The notes below the pieces were generated by a model. That model saw nothing but the letters and a program-made list of their open reading frames with translations, had not been told where the DNA came from and made no database searches. Shown here piece after piece: positions 43,723 through 53,805 of a stretch of DNA of 64,000 nt. The DNA comes from Lachnospiraceae bacterium (GTDB taxonomy: Bacteria; Bacillota; Clostridia; Lachnospirales; Lachnospiraceae), in contig JAFQCK010000143.1 of NCBI GenBank assembly GCA_017416465.1, forward strand, positions 1-64,000. The letters run 5' to 3'. How positions within the stretch are numbered: position 1 is the stretch's first letter; each line of letters starts with the position of its first letter. The translations under genes and the position numbers were made by a program.

Positions 43723-43859
43723 GTGAGAATAATTTTTATTAAATTTGTTAAAATAGATTTTGGAAGAGTGTCAATACTTATATTTTTAATATAGAGTATA
43801 AATAAGTGTTTGAGATAAGGTGTCAGAGTATTAAAATTTTTATAGGGAGAATTAATAAA

Positions 43860-44618
43860 GTGAATAGAGAGAAATATAGAACAGATTTTAATGAAACAAG
43901 TTTTGATAAAAATAGTATTGATGAAAAAGAGAAGAAGCAAAAAGAACTTGAAAATCAGGAAAAACAAGCGGAAATAATTAAAGAAACAGGTCAGGTAGAG
44001 ATAAATTCTAAAAAAGGTAAGATATACCTTTTATCAATTATAGGTGAGGTTGAAGGTCATGATGTCCTATCATCAAATTCTAAAACTACAAAATATGAGC
44101 ATATTCTTCCGAAACTTGCAGAAATAGAGGAAAATAATGACTATAGTGGTGTATTAATTATTATTAATACTGTAGGAGGAGATGTTGAATCCGGACTTGC
44201 AATTGCTGAGATGATTTCATCTTTGAGTAAACCTAAGGTATCTCTGGTTCTTGGGGGGAGTCATTCTATAGGTGTACCATTGGCGGTGTCTGCAGACTAT
44301 TCCTTTATTGTTCCTACCGGAACAATGGTAATTCATCCGGTAAGAATGAATGGAATGTTTATAGGTGCGCCACAGACTTATGAATACTTTAAACTAATTC
44401 AGGATAGAATAGTTGGATTTGTAACAGAACATTGTAATATTAAAGCAGAAGAATTTGAAGAGATGATGCTTAATAAAGGCATAATGACAAAAGATTTAGG
44501 AACTATTTTAGTTGGAAATGAAGCTGTTGAGAAAGGAATTATTAATGAACTTGGTGGTATAAGTAAAGCGTTTGAAAAATTATATTCTCTGATTGAAGAA
44601 AATAACTGTTGCTGTTAA
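43860..44618 (+). CDS. ClpP-fold serine protease, TepA-like (YmfB family)
   Basis: This 252-residue protein has a basic/acidic N-terminal tail (1-55) and a ClpP-fold domain. The nucleophile Ser is in LGGSHSIGVPLAV, the His in VIHPVRMNG, and the oxyanion strand is INTVGGDVESGLAIAEMI. This is the 'translocation-enhancing protein TepA' family found upstream of spoIIIE in Bacillus, where tepA and spoIIIE lie close together, as here with ftsK two genes later. The start is GTG 43860 with AGGGAGA upstream; a longer frame to 43806 lacks a site. The C-terminus ends in three cysteines (CCC), which is odd. Confidence 0.85.
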   Translation: MNREKYRTDFNETSFDKNSIDEKEKKQKELENQEKQAEIIKETGQVEINSKKGKIYLLSIIGEVEGHDVLSSNSKTTKYEHILPKLAEIEENNDYSGVLIIINTVGGDVESGLAIAEMISSLSKPKVSLVLGGSHSIGVPLAVSADYSFIVPTGTMVIHPVRMNGMFIGAPQTYEYFKLIQDRIVGFVTEHCNIKAEEFEEMMLNKGIMTKDLGTILVGNEAVEKGIINELGGISKAFEKLYSLIEENNCCC

Positions 44619-44640
44619 TTGTAACAGTTATTTTTCTTTA
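44602..44640 (+). terminator. terminator overlapping the 3' end of the tepA-like gene
   Basis: ATAACTGTT (44602-44610, inside the coding end) pairs with AACAGTTAT (44623-44631), followed by TTTTTC. The last codons of the protein are part of the hairpin. Confidence 0.7.
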
Positions 44641-44714
44641 TGGTTGAATAATAGTAAAAAAAATAGTAAAATATAATGGATAATGTTTAATTTTAAATGA
44701 AAGGATATAGTATT

Positions 44715-45593
44715 ATGAGTTTAATTGAATCAATCATTTTAGGTATTATTCAGGGAATTGCTGAGTTTTTACCAATAAGTAGTTCGGGACACCTGGCAAT
44801 TTTTAAGAAGATTTTTGGCCTAAGTGATGTAGGTCTTACATATGATATTTTACTTCACGCAGGAACATTAATAGCAGTATTTATTGTTTACTGGAAGGAT
44901 ATTTGGGAACTTATTAAAGAAGGGCTTGGAATAGTAGCAGATTTCTTTAAGAATGTTGGAAGATTTTTTTCTAATATAGGAAAAGACAATAAAAAAGATT
45001 ATTTAAAAGTTATAAACACACCTTATAGAAGGTTTGTTATGTTTGTAATTGTTTCAACTATTCCAACGGGAATAATGGGAGTGGTTTTTAAATCAGTATT
45101 TAATCTTGATAGTCCTGCATTAATAGTACCGGGAATAGGTTTATTGATTACAGGATTAATGTTATTTATGGTAGATGAAATTCCGGCAGGAAGTAAAACA
45201 CCTAAAGAGATGACATATAAAAATGCGTTGATTATTGGTATTGCTCAAGGGATTGCAACATTACCTGGAATATCACGTTCAGGAACTACACTTACAGTAG
45301 GAGTTATTAATGGATTAGAAAGAAAATTTGCGGTAAAATATTCATTCATTATGTCGATACCTGCAATTTTAGGCGCTTGTGTATTAGACCTTAAGGATTT
45401 GTTTGCACCTGAGAATGCGATACCTACAACTGAACTTATATATTATTTTATAGGTGCAGCAGTAGCATGTGTAGTTGGATTTATTTGTATAAAAACTTTA
45501 TTGATATTATATAAAAACAGAAAAATGAAATATTTTTCATACTATTGTTTTGTAGCTGGAATTATAGCTATAATAGCTAATTTTGTGGCATAG
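44715..45593 (+). CDS. uppP: undecaprenyl-diphosphate phosphatase UppP (BacA)
   Basis: This 292-residue integral membrane enzyme recycles undecaprenyl pyrophosphate for wall synthesis and gives bacitracin tolerance. The two conserved active-site regions are GIAEFLPISSSGHLAI (about 14-29) and GIATLPGISRSGTTLT (about 176-191). Eight or so helices are predicted. I start it at ATG 44715 (MSLIESIILGIIQG), preceded by GAAAGGA, rather than at 44697. It ends 17 bp before ftsK. Confidence 0.95.
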   Translation: MSLIESIILGIIQGIAEFLPISSSGHLAIFKKIFGLSDVGLTYDILLHAGTLIAVFIVYWKDIWELIKEGLGIVADFFKNVGRFFSNIGKDNKKDYLKVINTPYRRFVMFVIVSTIPTGIMGVVFKSVFNLDSPALIVPGIGLLITGLMLFMVDEIPAGSKTPKEMTYKNALIIGIAQGIATLPGISRSGTTLTVGVINGLERKFAVKYSFIMSIPAILGACVLDLKDLFAPENAIPTTELIYYFIGAAVACVVGFICIKTLLILYKNRKMKYFSYYCFVAGIIAIIANFVA

Positions 45594-45609
45594 TCAGGGA
45601 GGCAGAATA

Positions 45610-48441
45610 ATGGCTTCGCAAGTTAAAAAAACTAGTGGTAACGGTAGTAATAAAAAGACTACAACAAGTAAGAGTAGTAGCGCAAGCAGACCAAAATCAA
45701 CAGCTTCAGCAAAAAAAACTACGAAAAAAAAGACTACTAATACAAAATCTAATAAAGCAAAGGTAATTGACGAAAAAGATATTGTTGTATCAAATGATAT
45801 AAAGATAATTACAGGATTTGCCGTAATGATACTTCTTACTTTAAGTAATTTTTCGCTTATGGGTAAAGTTGGAGATTTGATAAGTTATTTGATGTTTGGT
45901 CTTTTTGGGTTATTAGCATATTTATTTCCTATTATGTTATTTGCGGCAATAAGTTTTTTCATTGCAAACCTTAGTAGCAGACATGCGATGAGAAAGTTGA
46001 TTGCATCAGTAATATTATTCACAATGATTTGTCTGATTATACAGTTAATTTATGTTGGTGCAGATGGTAAATTTACACTTTCAGGTGTGTATAAGATATG
46101 TGCCACTGAAAAAAATGGTGGTGGATTGTTAGGTGCACTATTTGCAGTTGTGTTGTGTTCCACTATAGGAATATATGGGGCATACGTTGTAGCAATTGCA
46201 GTAGTAATTGTCTGTATTGTAATCATTTCGGAAAAATCTTTTGTAAATGGTGTAAAGAATCATAGTAAGCAGGCTTATGATTATGCCAAAGAAGATTTTA
46301 GAAAGATGAAGGAAAATAGTGCAAAAAGGATAGAGGATAGAGAAAAAAATAAGGAAGTAAAAAGAGAAAATAATAGAGAAGCAAAGAAAGAAGTTAAAAC
46401 TAATAATAAATCTAAGAATATTATAAAGGGTGTAAATCTGTCGGCGATGGTTACCGGAGATGCACCTGAGTTAGCAGATGTACATGAACTTGTGGGAAAT
46501 GGGTCTTTATATAGAGGGCATGTTGATATTGATGAAAATGAACAAAATAAGAGTTCAAATACTATAGAAAAGACTGTAAGAAGTAGTATGAATACTAATC
46601 CTACCGGATTTTCAGGAACCATACTAAGAAGTGAAAGTGGAATAAGCAGAAATCAAGTGGATAATACTAGTGTGAATAACAATTTTAATTCGCAAGGAAT
46701 TCAAGCAGCGTCAATAGATACCAACAAACAAGTAGTGGGTTCGGATGTGCTTAAACAGGAAGAAGAAAAGCGTATAAATGAAGAAGTAAAAAATGGTGAA
46801 TATGCTCCAAGAGAAAGAATTGAAGTTAGCAAATCTGCAATGGAAGTAATGAATAGAAAAGCATTTGCAGGTGTTAATACTGCAAAGACTATTTCAAATG
46901 ATGTTCCGGTACCTGATGTTAATGCAGGTGTTAAGGAAAAACCTATGACACCTGAACAGGTAGGAACAGGAGTTAAATCAAAAGAATATGTAATGCCACC
47001 ACTTAGTTTGCTTAGAAAAGGAAGTGGATTTAAAGGTGGTAGTAATAATTCAATAGGAATAAGTGATACTGCAGTTAAGTTACAGGAAACGCTTAATGCA
47101 TTTGGAGTTAAGGCAACCGTTATAAATGAAAGTAAAGGTCCATCTGTAACCAGATATGAGCTTCAACCTGAAACAGGAACGAAGGTTAGTAAGATTACAT
47201 CTTTAGCAGATGATATTAAATTAAATCTTGCAGCATCAGATATAAGAATTGAAGCACCAATACCGGGAAAGGCTGCTGTTGGTATTGAAGTACCTAATGA
47301 TAAGAGAGAATCGGTATTTTTAAGAGATTTGATAGAATCAAAAGAATTGAAGAGTCATCCGTCAAAGCTTGCATTTGCTGCTGGTATGGATATAGCCGGT
47401 CAGGTAATTGTAGCAGATATTGCTAAGATGCCTCATATGCTTATTGCAGGAACTACAGGCTCAGGTAAATCAGTATTTACTAATTCCATTATTATGAGTA
47501 TCTTATTCAGAGCAAAACCATCTGAAGTAAGACTTATAATTGTTGACCCTAAGGTTGTTGAATTTGGTGTATACAATGGAATACCTCATCTTTTAACGCC
47601 TGTAGTTACGGACCCTAGAAAAGCAGCAGGAGCGCTTAACTGGGCAGTTGGAGAAATGAGTGACAGATATTCATTGTTTGCAAAATATGGTGTAAGAGAT
47701 TTAAAAGGTTATAACGAAAAAATTAAGCAAATGAATTATAAGGATGGGGATGAAGAGTTAAAACCAAAACCACAGATTGTAATTATTATCGATGAGCTTG
47801 CTGACCTTATGATGGTTGCATCAAAAGAGGTTGAAAGTGCGATATGTAGATTAGCACAGCTGGCAAGAGCAGCAGGAATACATCTTATAATTGCTACACA
47901 GAGACCTTCGGTAGATGTTGTAACAGGTCTTATTAAGGCAAATATACCTTCAAGAGTAGCATTATTAGTTTCTTCGGGAACAGATTCACGAACAATTATA
48001 GATTGTAATGGTGGTGAAAAGTTATTAGGAAACGGTGATATGTTATTCTACCCATCAGGATATGTTAAGCCTGTAAGATTACAGGGTGCATTTGTTTCTG
48101 ATGATGAGGTTCAGGGAGTAGTAAGTTTCCTTATTAATAATAATCAAGACGTTCAATATAATGAAGCAGTTGCAAGTGCAGAAGTGGTTGCTTCAGCCCA
48201 AGATTCACCTGCAAGTTCGGAAGGTGACGAAAGAGATGTTTTGTTTGAACAGGCAGCAAGATTTGTTATAGAAAAAGAAAAAGGCTCTACAAGTATGTTA
48301 CAGAGAATGTTTAAAATTGGATTTAACAGAGCAGCAAGAATTGTAGAACAGCTTGAAAAGGAAGGAATAGTAGGACCTGATGAGGGCACAAAGCCTAGGA
48401 AGGTACTAATGACTATGGAAGAGTTTGAAGAGATGTTTTAA
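45610..48441 (+). CDS. ftsK: DNA translocase FtsK/SpoIIIE
   Basis: This 943-residue DNA pump moves chromosome ends through the division or sporulation septum. A Lys/Ser/Thr-rich cytosolic tail (1-60) precedes four membrane helices (about 65-215) and a low-complexity linker (220-450). The motor has Walker [12 protein letters not shown] and Walker [14 protein letters not shown]-terminal winged-helix gamma domain that reads KOPS/SRS-type DNA follows ([28 protein letters not shown]). The length fits SpoIIIE/FtsK of Clostridia. The GGGAGG site supports ATG 45610. Confidence 0.95.
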   Translation: MASQVKKTSGNGSNKKTTTSKSSSASRPKSTASAKKTTKKKTTNTKSNKAKVIDEKDIVVSNDIKIITGFAVMILLTLSNFSLMGKVGDLISYLMFGLFGLLAYLFPIMLFAAISFFIANLSSRHAMRKLIASVILFTMICLIIQLIYVGADGKFTLSGVYKICATEKNGGGLLGALFAVVLCSTIGIYGAYVVAIAVVIVCIVIISEKSFVNGVKNHSKQAYDYAKEDFRKMKENSAKRIEDREKNKEVKRENNREAKKEVKTNNKSKNIIKGVNLSAMVTGDAPELADVHELVGNGSLYRGHVDIDENEQNKSSNTIEKTVRSSMNTNPTGFSGTILRSESGISRNQVDNTSVNNNFNSQGIQAASIDTNKQVVGSDVLKQEEEKRINEEVKNGEYAPRERIEVSKSAMEVMNRKAFAGVNTAKTISNDVPVPDVNAGVKEKPMTPEQVGTGVKSKEYVMPPLSLLRKGSGFKGGSNNSIGISDTAVKLQETLNAFGVKATVINESKGPSVTRYELQPETGTKVSKITSLADDIKLNLAASDIRIEAPIPGKAAVGIEVPNDKRESVFLRDLIESKELKSHPSKLAFAAGMDIAGQVIVADIAKMPHMLIAGTTGSGKSVFTNSIIMSILFRAKPSEVRLIIVDPKVVEFGVYNGIPHLLTPVVTDPRKAAGALNWAVGEMSDRYSLFAKYGVRDLKGYNEKIKQMNYKDGDEELKPKPQIVIIIDELADLMMVASKEVESAICRLAQLARAAGIHLIIATQRPSVDVVTGLIKANIPSRVALLVSSGTDSRTIIDCNGGEKLLGNGDMLFYPSGYVKPVRLQGAFVSDDEVQGVVSFLINNNQDVQYNEAVASAEVVASAQDSPASSEGDERDVLFEQAARFVIEKEKGSTSMLQRMFKIGFNRAARIVEQLEKEGIVGPDEGTKPRKVLMTMEEFEEMF

Positions 48442-48458
48442 AAGAAAGGAAGAATTAT

Positions 48459-50141
48459 ATGGCAAAACAGTATAAATCAGATATAGAAATTGCACAGGAA
48501 GCAATTATGGCACCTATTAAAGAGGTGGCTGAAAAACTTAATATATGTGAAGATGATTTAGAGTTTTATGGAAAGTATAAGGCTAAGTTGTCTGATGAAT
48601 ATGCAAAGAAGATTGAGAATAATAAAGATGGTAAGCTTGTACTTGTTACAGCTATTAATCCTACACCGGCAGGTGAGGGTAAAACTACTACAACAGTAGG
48701 TCTTGGTCAGGCATTTGGAAAGCTTAATAAAAAAGCGATTATTGCTCTTAGAGAGCCTTCGCTCGGTCCTTGTTTTGGTATTAAAGGTGGAGCAGCAGGT
48801 GGCGGATATGCTCAGGTTGTACCAATGGAGGATTTAAATCTTCATTTTACGGGAGATTTCCATGCTATTACATCAGCTAATAATCTTTTAGCAGCAATTC
48901 TTGATAATCATATTCAGCAGGGAAATGAATTAGGAATTGACACAAGACAGATTATTTGGAAGAGATGTCTTGATATGAATGACAGAGTTCTTAGAAATGT
49001 TGTAGTTGGTCTTGGTTCAAAGATGGATGGTTATGTAAGAGAAGACCATTTTGTAATTACAGTTGCATCAGAGATTATGGCTATTCTTTGTCTTGCAAAT
49101 GATATGAAGGACTTAAAGGAAAGACTTGGAAGAATAATTGTTGCATATGATTTTAAAGGTGAGCCTGTTACAGCAAAGGATTTAAATGCAGTTGGTGCAA
49201 TGGCAGCATTACTTAAAGATGCTATTAAGCCAAACCTTATTCAGACATTAGAGCATACTCCGGCATTAGTTCATGGTGGACCATTTGCAAATATTGCACA
49301 TGGATGTAACTCAGTAAGGGCTACAAAGCTGGCTCTTAAAATGGCTGATTATGTTATTACGGAAGCCGGATTTGGTGCTGACTTAGGGGCAGAGAAGTTC
49401 TTTGATATAAAATGTCGTATAGCTGGACTTAAGCCTGATGCTGTTGTATTGGTTGCTACTGTTAGAGCACTTAAATATAACGGTGGAGTAGCAAAAGCAG
49501 ATTTAAATGAAGAAAATCTTGAAGCTCTTGAAAAAGGTATTGTTAACCTTGAAAAACATATTGAAAATTTACAACAGTATAACGTGCCGGTTGTAGTAAC
49601 ACTTAATTCATTTGTTACAGATACTGAGGCAGAGTATGCGTTTGTAAAGAAATTCTGTGAAGACAGAGGCTGTGAGTTTGCATTATCAGAGGTTTGGGAG
49701 CATGGTGGAGACGGTGGAATCGACCTTGCTAACAAAGTAATTGAAACCCTTGAAACAAAAGAAAGTAACTTTAAGCCAATATATGAAGATGATATGTCAC
49801 TTGAAGATAAGATAAAAACAGTGGCAACAAAGATTTATGGTGCTAAGGATGTAGTATATTCTCCGGCAGCTAAGAAAGCATTAGAGAAAATTACAGATAT
49901 GGGATTTGGAAATCTTCCGGTATGTATGGCTAAGAATCAGTATTCATTATCAGATGATGCGTCACTTCTTGGACGTCCGACAGACTTTGATATAAATGTA
50001 AGAGAAGTTTATGTATCAGCAGGTGCAGGATTTGTTGTTGTAATTACAGGTGCAATAATGACAATGCCGGGATTACCAAAGAAGCCTGCGGCATTTGGGA
50101 TAGATGTAAATGATGATGGAGTAATTGAAGGGTTATTCTAG
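48459..50141 (+). CDS. fhs: formate-tetrahydrofolate ligase
   Basis: This 560-residue ATP-dependent enzyme makes 10-formyl-THF from formate. The P-loop-like motif is [17 protein letters not shown] (about 69-85), followed by [22 protein letters not shown] and [10 protein letters not shown]. The protein is full length and ends [11 protein letters not shown]. Its product feeds fmt (59652) and purine synthesis, and folD (53806) connects it to the rest of the folate pool. Confidence 0.97.
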   Translation: MAKQYKSDIEIAQEAIMAPIKEVAEKLNICEDDLEFYGKYKAKLSDEYAKKIENNKDGKLVLVTAINPTPAGEGKTTTTVGLGQAFGKLNKKAIIALREPSLGPCFGIKGGAAGGGYAQVVPMEDLNLHFTGDFHAITSANNLLAAILDNHIQQGNELGIDTRQIIWKRCLDMNDRVLRNVVVGLGSKMDGYVREDHFVITVASEIMAILCLANDMKDLKERLGRIIVAYDFKGEPVTAKDLNAVGAMAALLKDAIKPNLIQTLEHTPALVHGGPFANIAHGCNSVRATKLALKMADYVITEAGFGADLGAEKFFDIKCRIAGLKPDAVVLVATVRALKYNGGVAKADLNEENLEALEKGIVNLEKHIENLQQYNVPVVVTLNSFVTDTEAEYAFVKKFCEDRGCEFALSEVWEHGGDGGIDLANKVIETLETKESNFKPIYEDDMSLEDKIKTVATKIYGAKDVVYSPAAKKALEKITDMGFGNLPVCMAKNQYSLSDDASLLGRPTDFDINVREVYVSAGAGFVVVITGAIMTMPGLPKKPAAFGIDVNDDGVIEGLF

Positions 50142-50180
50142 ATAGTGTACTAAGATGACAGAAAGATGAGGACATTACAA

Positions 50181-51026
50181 ATGAAATTAAAATTTTCAAA
50201 AATGCATGGAACAGGAAATGATTATATATATGTAAATGGATTTACTGAGAAGCTTGAAAATCCAAGTAAGTTGGCAATAGAGCTTAGTAAACCACATTTT
50301 TCTATTGGTTCAGACGGTCTTATTATCGTTGCACCATCAGATGTAGCTGATGTAAGAATGATTATGTTCAATAATGATGGTTCGGAAGGTAAGATGTGTG
50401 GTAATGGTATTAGATGTGTGGCAAAGTATGCATATGACCATAAGTTGACTGATAAGAAGATTATGACTGTTGAAACAGCTTCTGGAATTAAGACTATTGA
50501 AGTAACAGTTGATGAAAACGATAAGGTAACATATGTAAAGGTTGATATGGGCAAAGCTATTTTAAAACCTACAGATATTCCTATGAAGGCTCAGGGAGAT
50601 ACATTTATTGCTAAAGAAATAGAAGTTGATGGAAAGAAATATATCGGAACTGCTGTTTCTATGGGAAATCCTCATCTTGTAATATTTACAGAAGGTATTG
50701 ATGAATTGGATTTAGATAAGATTGGTCCTGCATTTGAAAATCATAAGTGGTTTCCGGAGAAAGTAAATACTGAGTTTGTTGAAGTTATTGATGAACATAA
50801 TTTTAAAATGAGAGTATTTGAGAGAGGTACAGGAGAAACAATGTCTTGTGGAACAGGAACTTGTGCAGTAACTGTTGCGGCAGTACTTAACAATTATGCT
50901 AAATATGGCGAAGAAGTGAACATTCATATACCTGGTGGAGTGTTAAAGGACACATATTTTGAAGATGGAACAGTTGTAATGAATGGAATGGCAACTCACG
51001 TATTTGATGGTGAGATTGAAATTTAA
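50181..51026 (+). CDS. dapF: diaminopimelate epimerase DapF
   Basis: This 281-residue cofactor-free racemase converts LL- to meso-diaminopimelate. Both catalytic cysteines are seen, in GKMCGNGIRC (first half) and SCGTGTC (second half), with the opening KFSKMHGTGNDYI. It implies a meso-DAP-type peptidoglycan, consistent with the murE gene downstream. I use ATG 50181, because GAGGA lies 9 bases upstream; an ATG at 50166 is in frame but lies on that site. Confidence 0.95.
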   Translation: MKLKFSKMHGTGNDYIYVNGFTEKLENPSKLAIELSKPHFSIGSDGLIIVAPSDVADVRMIMFNNDGSEGKMCGNGIRCVAKYAYDHKLTDKKIMTVETASGIKTIEVTVDENDKVTYVKVDMGKAILKPTDIPMKAQGDTFIAKEIEVDGKKYIGTAVSMGNPHLVIFTEGIDELDLDKIGPAFENHKWFPEKVNTEFVEVIDEHNFKMRVFERGTGETMSCGTGTCAVTVAAVLNNYAKYGEEVNIHIPGGVLKDTYFEDGTVVMNGMATHVFDGEIEI

Positions 51027-51033
51027 TAAAAAA

Positions 51034-51086
51034 CTTGTATAATAGTAGGCAATGCCGTATACTATATGTAAAGAAGATTATACAAG
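51034..51086. promoter_or_regulatory. promoter and nested operator of the HTH-Fic module
   Basis: TTGTAT (51035-51040), 17 bp and TATACT (51058-51063) form a promoter. A perfect 10-bp inverted repeat, CTTGTATAAT (51034-51043) and ATTATACAAG (51077-51086), brackets it. The spacer holds a further palindrome GGC-AAT-GCC (51048-51056). The left arm covers the -35 and the right arm runs into the ribosome site, so a dimeric regulator binding both arms would shut the promoter. Autoregulation by the HTH protein is inferred. Confidence 0.65.
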
Positions 51087-51097
51087 GAGGCATTAGT

Positions 51098-51457
51098 ATG
51101 GGAGTAAAAGAGTTGCGTTTGCAAACAGGATTAAGTCAAAGTAAATTTGCAAAAATGTTTGATATTCCGGTTTCTACATTGAAAGATTGGGAACAGGAGA
51201 GAAGAAAACCTCCGGTATATGTTATCAATATGATGAGAACTATTTTACAATATAAAGGAATAATTATGGGTTCGAGCTATGTAGAAGACTGTGATAGGAG
51301 AAGAGAAAGTGTAGAAAATGCTATGGCTATTATGTTGAGTGCAACAAATGGTCCGGATGAAGTGTTTTTAGAAGTTTTGGATTCTTATATCTTTGGAAAA
51401 ATAACATTAGAAGAGATGGAAGCTAGTATTGATAATTTTGAATACTTGGGAGCATAG
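51098..51457 (+). CDS. XRE-type HTH protein, probable antitoxin of the Fic module
   Basis: This 119-residue protein has an N-terminal helix-turn-helix (LRLQTGLSQSKFAKMFDIPVSTLKDWEQERRKPP, about residues 5-40) of the YiaG/XRE kind. A small helical C-terminal domain (60-119) ends in FGKITLEEMEASIDNFEYLGA and could contact the toxin. It lies directly upstream of the Fic gene and its promoter lies inside a large palindrome (51034-51086), as expected for an autoregulated toxin-antitoxin operon. The start is ATG 51098 after AAGGAGG. Confidence 0.8.
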   Translation: MGVKELRLQTGLSQSKFAKMFDIPVSTLKDWEQERRKPPVYVINMMRTILQYKGIIMGSSYVEDCDRRRESVENAMAIMLSATNGPDEVFLEVLDSYIFGKITLEEMEASIDNFEYLGA

Positions 51458-51494
51458 TGCTTTTGCAAAGAGCTCCGATATGGAGGAGTAGTGT

Positions 51495-52205
51495 ATGATT
51501 GATGGAAATAGTTGTTATCCTAATAGTGATGTTCTTATAAACAAATATAATATTCGAGATAAAGAGATTTTGGAAAAATTTGAAATTCAAAAAGTATTTG
51601 TAAAGTTATTGGGTTTAGATATGAATCCTGACAGAATTAAATATACTTATGATGTGGAACATTTGCTAAATATCAATAAATATTTATTTGGAGAGATTTA
51701 TAAATGGGCAGGAACATTTCGTAAAGAAAATTTGTATAAGAGCGAGCGTGTTTTGTCCGGTGGTTCTGCTGAATATGAAGATTATCATAAGGTAGAGATG
51801 AAGTTAAATACTTTGTTTAAGGAACATGAAAAACTTGATTGGATAAAAATCAACAACAAGGTAGAAGTTGTTTCTGATTTCTTATTAGCTTTATGGAGTA
51901 TACATCCTTTTAGAGAAGGAAATACCAGAACCTGTATAACATTTCTTTGGCATTATCTAAAAGGTAAAGGTATAAATTTTCAAGTGGCTTTGCTTAGAAA
52001 TAATCCAATGTATGTAAGAGATTCTCTTGTAATGGCAAATTATGAACAGAAAGAATATTTAATAAGGATTATCTCGGATGCATTGCAAGATGAGGTGAAG
52101 AAAACGGAGTATTTTACAAACGAAGAACAATCAGGTGAACAGTACAAAATTGCAAAGGCGGATTATGAAGCATTTAGAGAGAAGTATTCTATAAAGAAGG
52201 ATTAG
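51495..52205 (+). CDS. Fic/DOC-family protein, probable toxin
   Basis: This 236-residue protein has a full Fic domain. The core motif reads HPFREGNTRT (about residues 137-146), keeping the catalytic His, the anion-binding Gly-Asn and the Arg of HPFxxGNxR. The flap region is YLFGEIYKWAGTFRKENLYKS (split about 55-75). Such enzymes transfer AMP or another phosphate group to target proteins. No inhibitory (S/T)xxxE(G/N) helix is obvious inside the protein, so inhibition would have to come from the HTH partner 37 bp upstream. The C-terminal 40 residues are a charged helical tail. Confidence 0.82.
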   Translation: MIDGNSCYPNSDVLINKYNIRDKEILEKFEIQKVFVKLLGLDMNPDRIKYTYDVEHLLNINKYLFGEIYKWAGTFRKENLYKSERVLSGGSAEYEDYHKVEMKLNTLFKEHEKLDWIKINNKVEVVSDFLLALWSIHPFREGNTRTCITFLWHYLKGKGINFQVALLRNNPMYVRDSLVMANYEQKEYLIRIISDALQDEVKKTEYFTNEEQSGEQYKIAKADYEAFREKYSIKKD

Positions 52206-52227
52206 ATTTAAAGGGATGGTGATTATA

Positions 52228-53721
52228 TTGAATAATAAGAAAGTATCTGAACTTACAGATAAATTTGACCATATTCTGATAAAAGGAAGTAAAGATGTAC
52301 TTGTAAAAGATGTAGTGTATGATTCAAGAAAAGCCGGAAGTGATAATGCCTTTGTATGTATTATTGGTGCAGTTACTGATGGGCATAACTATATCAAGAG
52401 TGCAATAGACAATGGCTGTAAAGTATTTGTTATTCAAAAAGAAATAGAAGAATTACCTGAATTAATTGAGACTACAGATGTAACTGTTATTAAGACTGAT
52501 AATACAAGAATAGCACTAGCTTGTATGTCGGCAGGAATATTTGATTATCCCGCAAATGAATTAACTACAATCGGAATTACAGGAACAAAAGGAAAAACCA
52601 CAACTTCATTTATAATAAGAGATATTTTAAAAAATCATGGAAGTAAGGTTGGAATTATAGGAACGACAGGTGTGTATATGGGCGAAGAATTTTTTGAAAT
52701 TAATAATACAACACCTGAATCTTATGATATTCACAAATATTTCAGAATGATGCTTGATAAAGGAATTGATACCTGTGTTATGGAGGTATCTTCGCAGGCA
52801 TTTAAGTTAGACAGAACCTATGGAATAATGTTTGATTATGGTTTATTTACAAATATGTCACCTGACCATATTGGAGAAAATGAACATAAGGATTATGAAG
52901 AGTATGTGTATTGCAAGAGTCTTTTATTTAAGCAGTGTAAACATGGAATCTTCAACATAGATGATAAAGAAGCAGAAAATATGATGAAATCGGCTGTTTG
53001 CGATAAGCACACATATGGATTTGGAGAAATGGCAGATTTAAATATTGGAAATGTAGATTATATTGTAAGACCGGGATTTATTGGAATTAATTTTGAAACA
53101 AAAGGTGTTTTAAACAATAGCTTTGAAGTAAATACACCGGGAAAATTTTCGGCATATAATGCGACAGCAGCTATATTAACAGCTTCACTTATTGGTGTTG
53201 AAATAGAAGATATAAAAGAAGCTCTAATGAACACCTTTGTAAAGGGCAGGGTTGAGCCTGTTAAGGTTTCGGATAAATTTACTCTCCTCATAGACTATGC
53301 CCATAATGCGATGAGTATGGAGAGTTTGCTAACAACTATCAGGGAGTATAATCCTACAAGAGTAGTAAGTCTCTTTGGGTGTGGTGGAAACCGTTCTAAA
53401 TTAAGACGTTACGAGATGGGTGAAATCTCAGGAAGATATGCGGATTTATCTATAATTACAGCAGATAATTCAAGATATGAGGATGTAATGGATATAATCG
53501 CAGATATTAAAGTTGGTATGGATAAAACGGCTGGCGAATATGTAGTAATTCCTGATAGAAAAGAAGCTATTAAGTATAGTATTGTTAATGCTAAGGAAGG
53601 CGATATTGTACTTCTTTTAGGAAAAGGACATGAAACTTATCAGGAGATAAATGGTGTAAAAAATCATTTTGATGAAAGAGAAATTATTGAGGATATACTT
53701 AAGGAAATTGGATGGAAATAG
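52228..53721 (+). CDS. murE: UDP-N-acetylmuramyl-tripeptide synthetase MurE
   Basis: This ligase of about 497 residues adds the third stem-peptide residue. The N-terminal UMAG-binding domain has VKDVVYDSRKAGSDNAFVCI. The central ATPase shows TGTKGKTTTSFII and the C-terminal domain VSLFGCGGNRSKLRRYEMG. The residue-selecting motif, DNPR in meso-DAP enzymes, reads DNSR here, still with the DAP-binding Arg. The neighbouring dapF agrees with meso-DAP. I prefer TTG 52228 (GGTGA site); ATG 52216 is too near the AAGGG. It is separated from dapF by the HTH-Fic module. Confidence 0.9.
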   Translation: MNNKKVSELTDKFDHILIKGSKDVLVKDVVYDSRKAGSDNAFVCIIGAVTDGHNYIKSAIDNGCKVFVIQKEIEELPELIETTDVTVIKTDNTRIALACMSAGIFDYPANELTTIGITGTKGKTTTSFIIRDILKNHGSKVGIIGTTGVYMGEEFFEINNTTPESYDIHKYFRMMLDKGIDTCVMEVSSQAFKLDRTYGIMFDYGLFTNMSPDHIGENEHKDYEEYVYCKSLLFKQCKHGIFNIDDKEAENMMKSAVCDKHTYGFGEMADLNIGNVDYIVRPGFIGINFETKGVLNNSFEVNTPGKFSAYNATAAILTASLIGVEIEDIKEALMNTFVKGRVEPVKVSDKFTLLIDYAHNAMSMESLLTTIREYNPTRVVSLFGCGGNRSKLRRYEMGEISGRYADLSIITADNSRYEDVMDIIADIKVGMDKTAGEYVVIPDRKEAIKYSIVNAKEGDIVLLLGKGHETYQEINGVKNHFDEREIIEDILKEIGWK

Positions 53722-53805
53722 ATTTATAATATGCAATGTCCAAAGAGATGGTGAATTGATTTTAATAAACACTTGTTAATAACAGATAAAGAAAGGAATA
53801 AAAAA

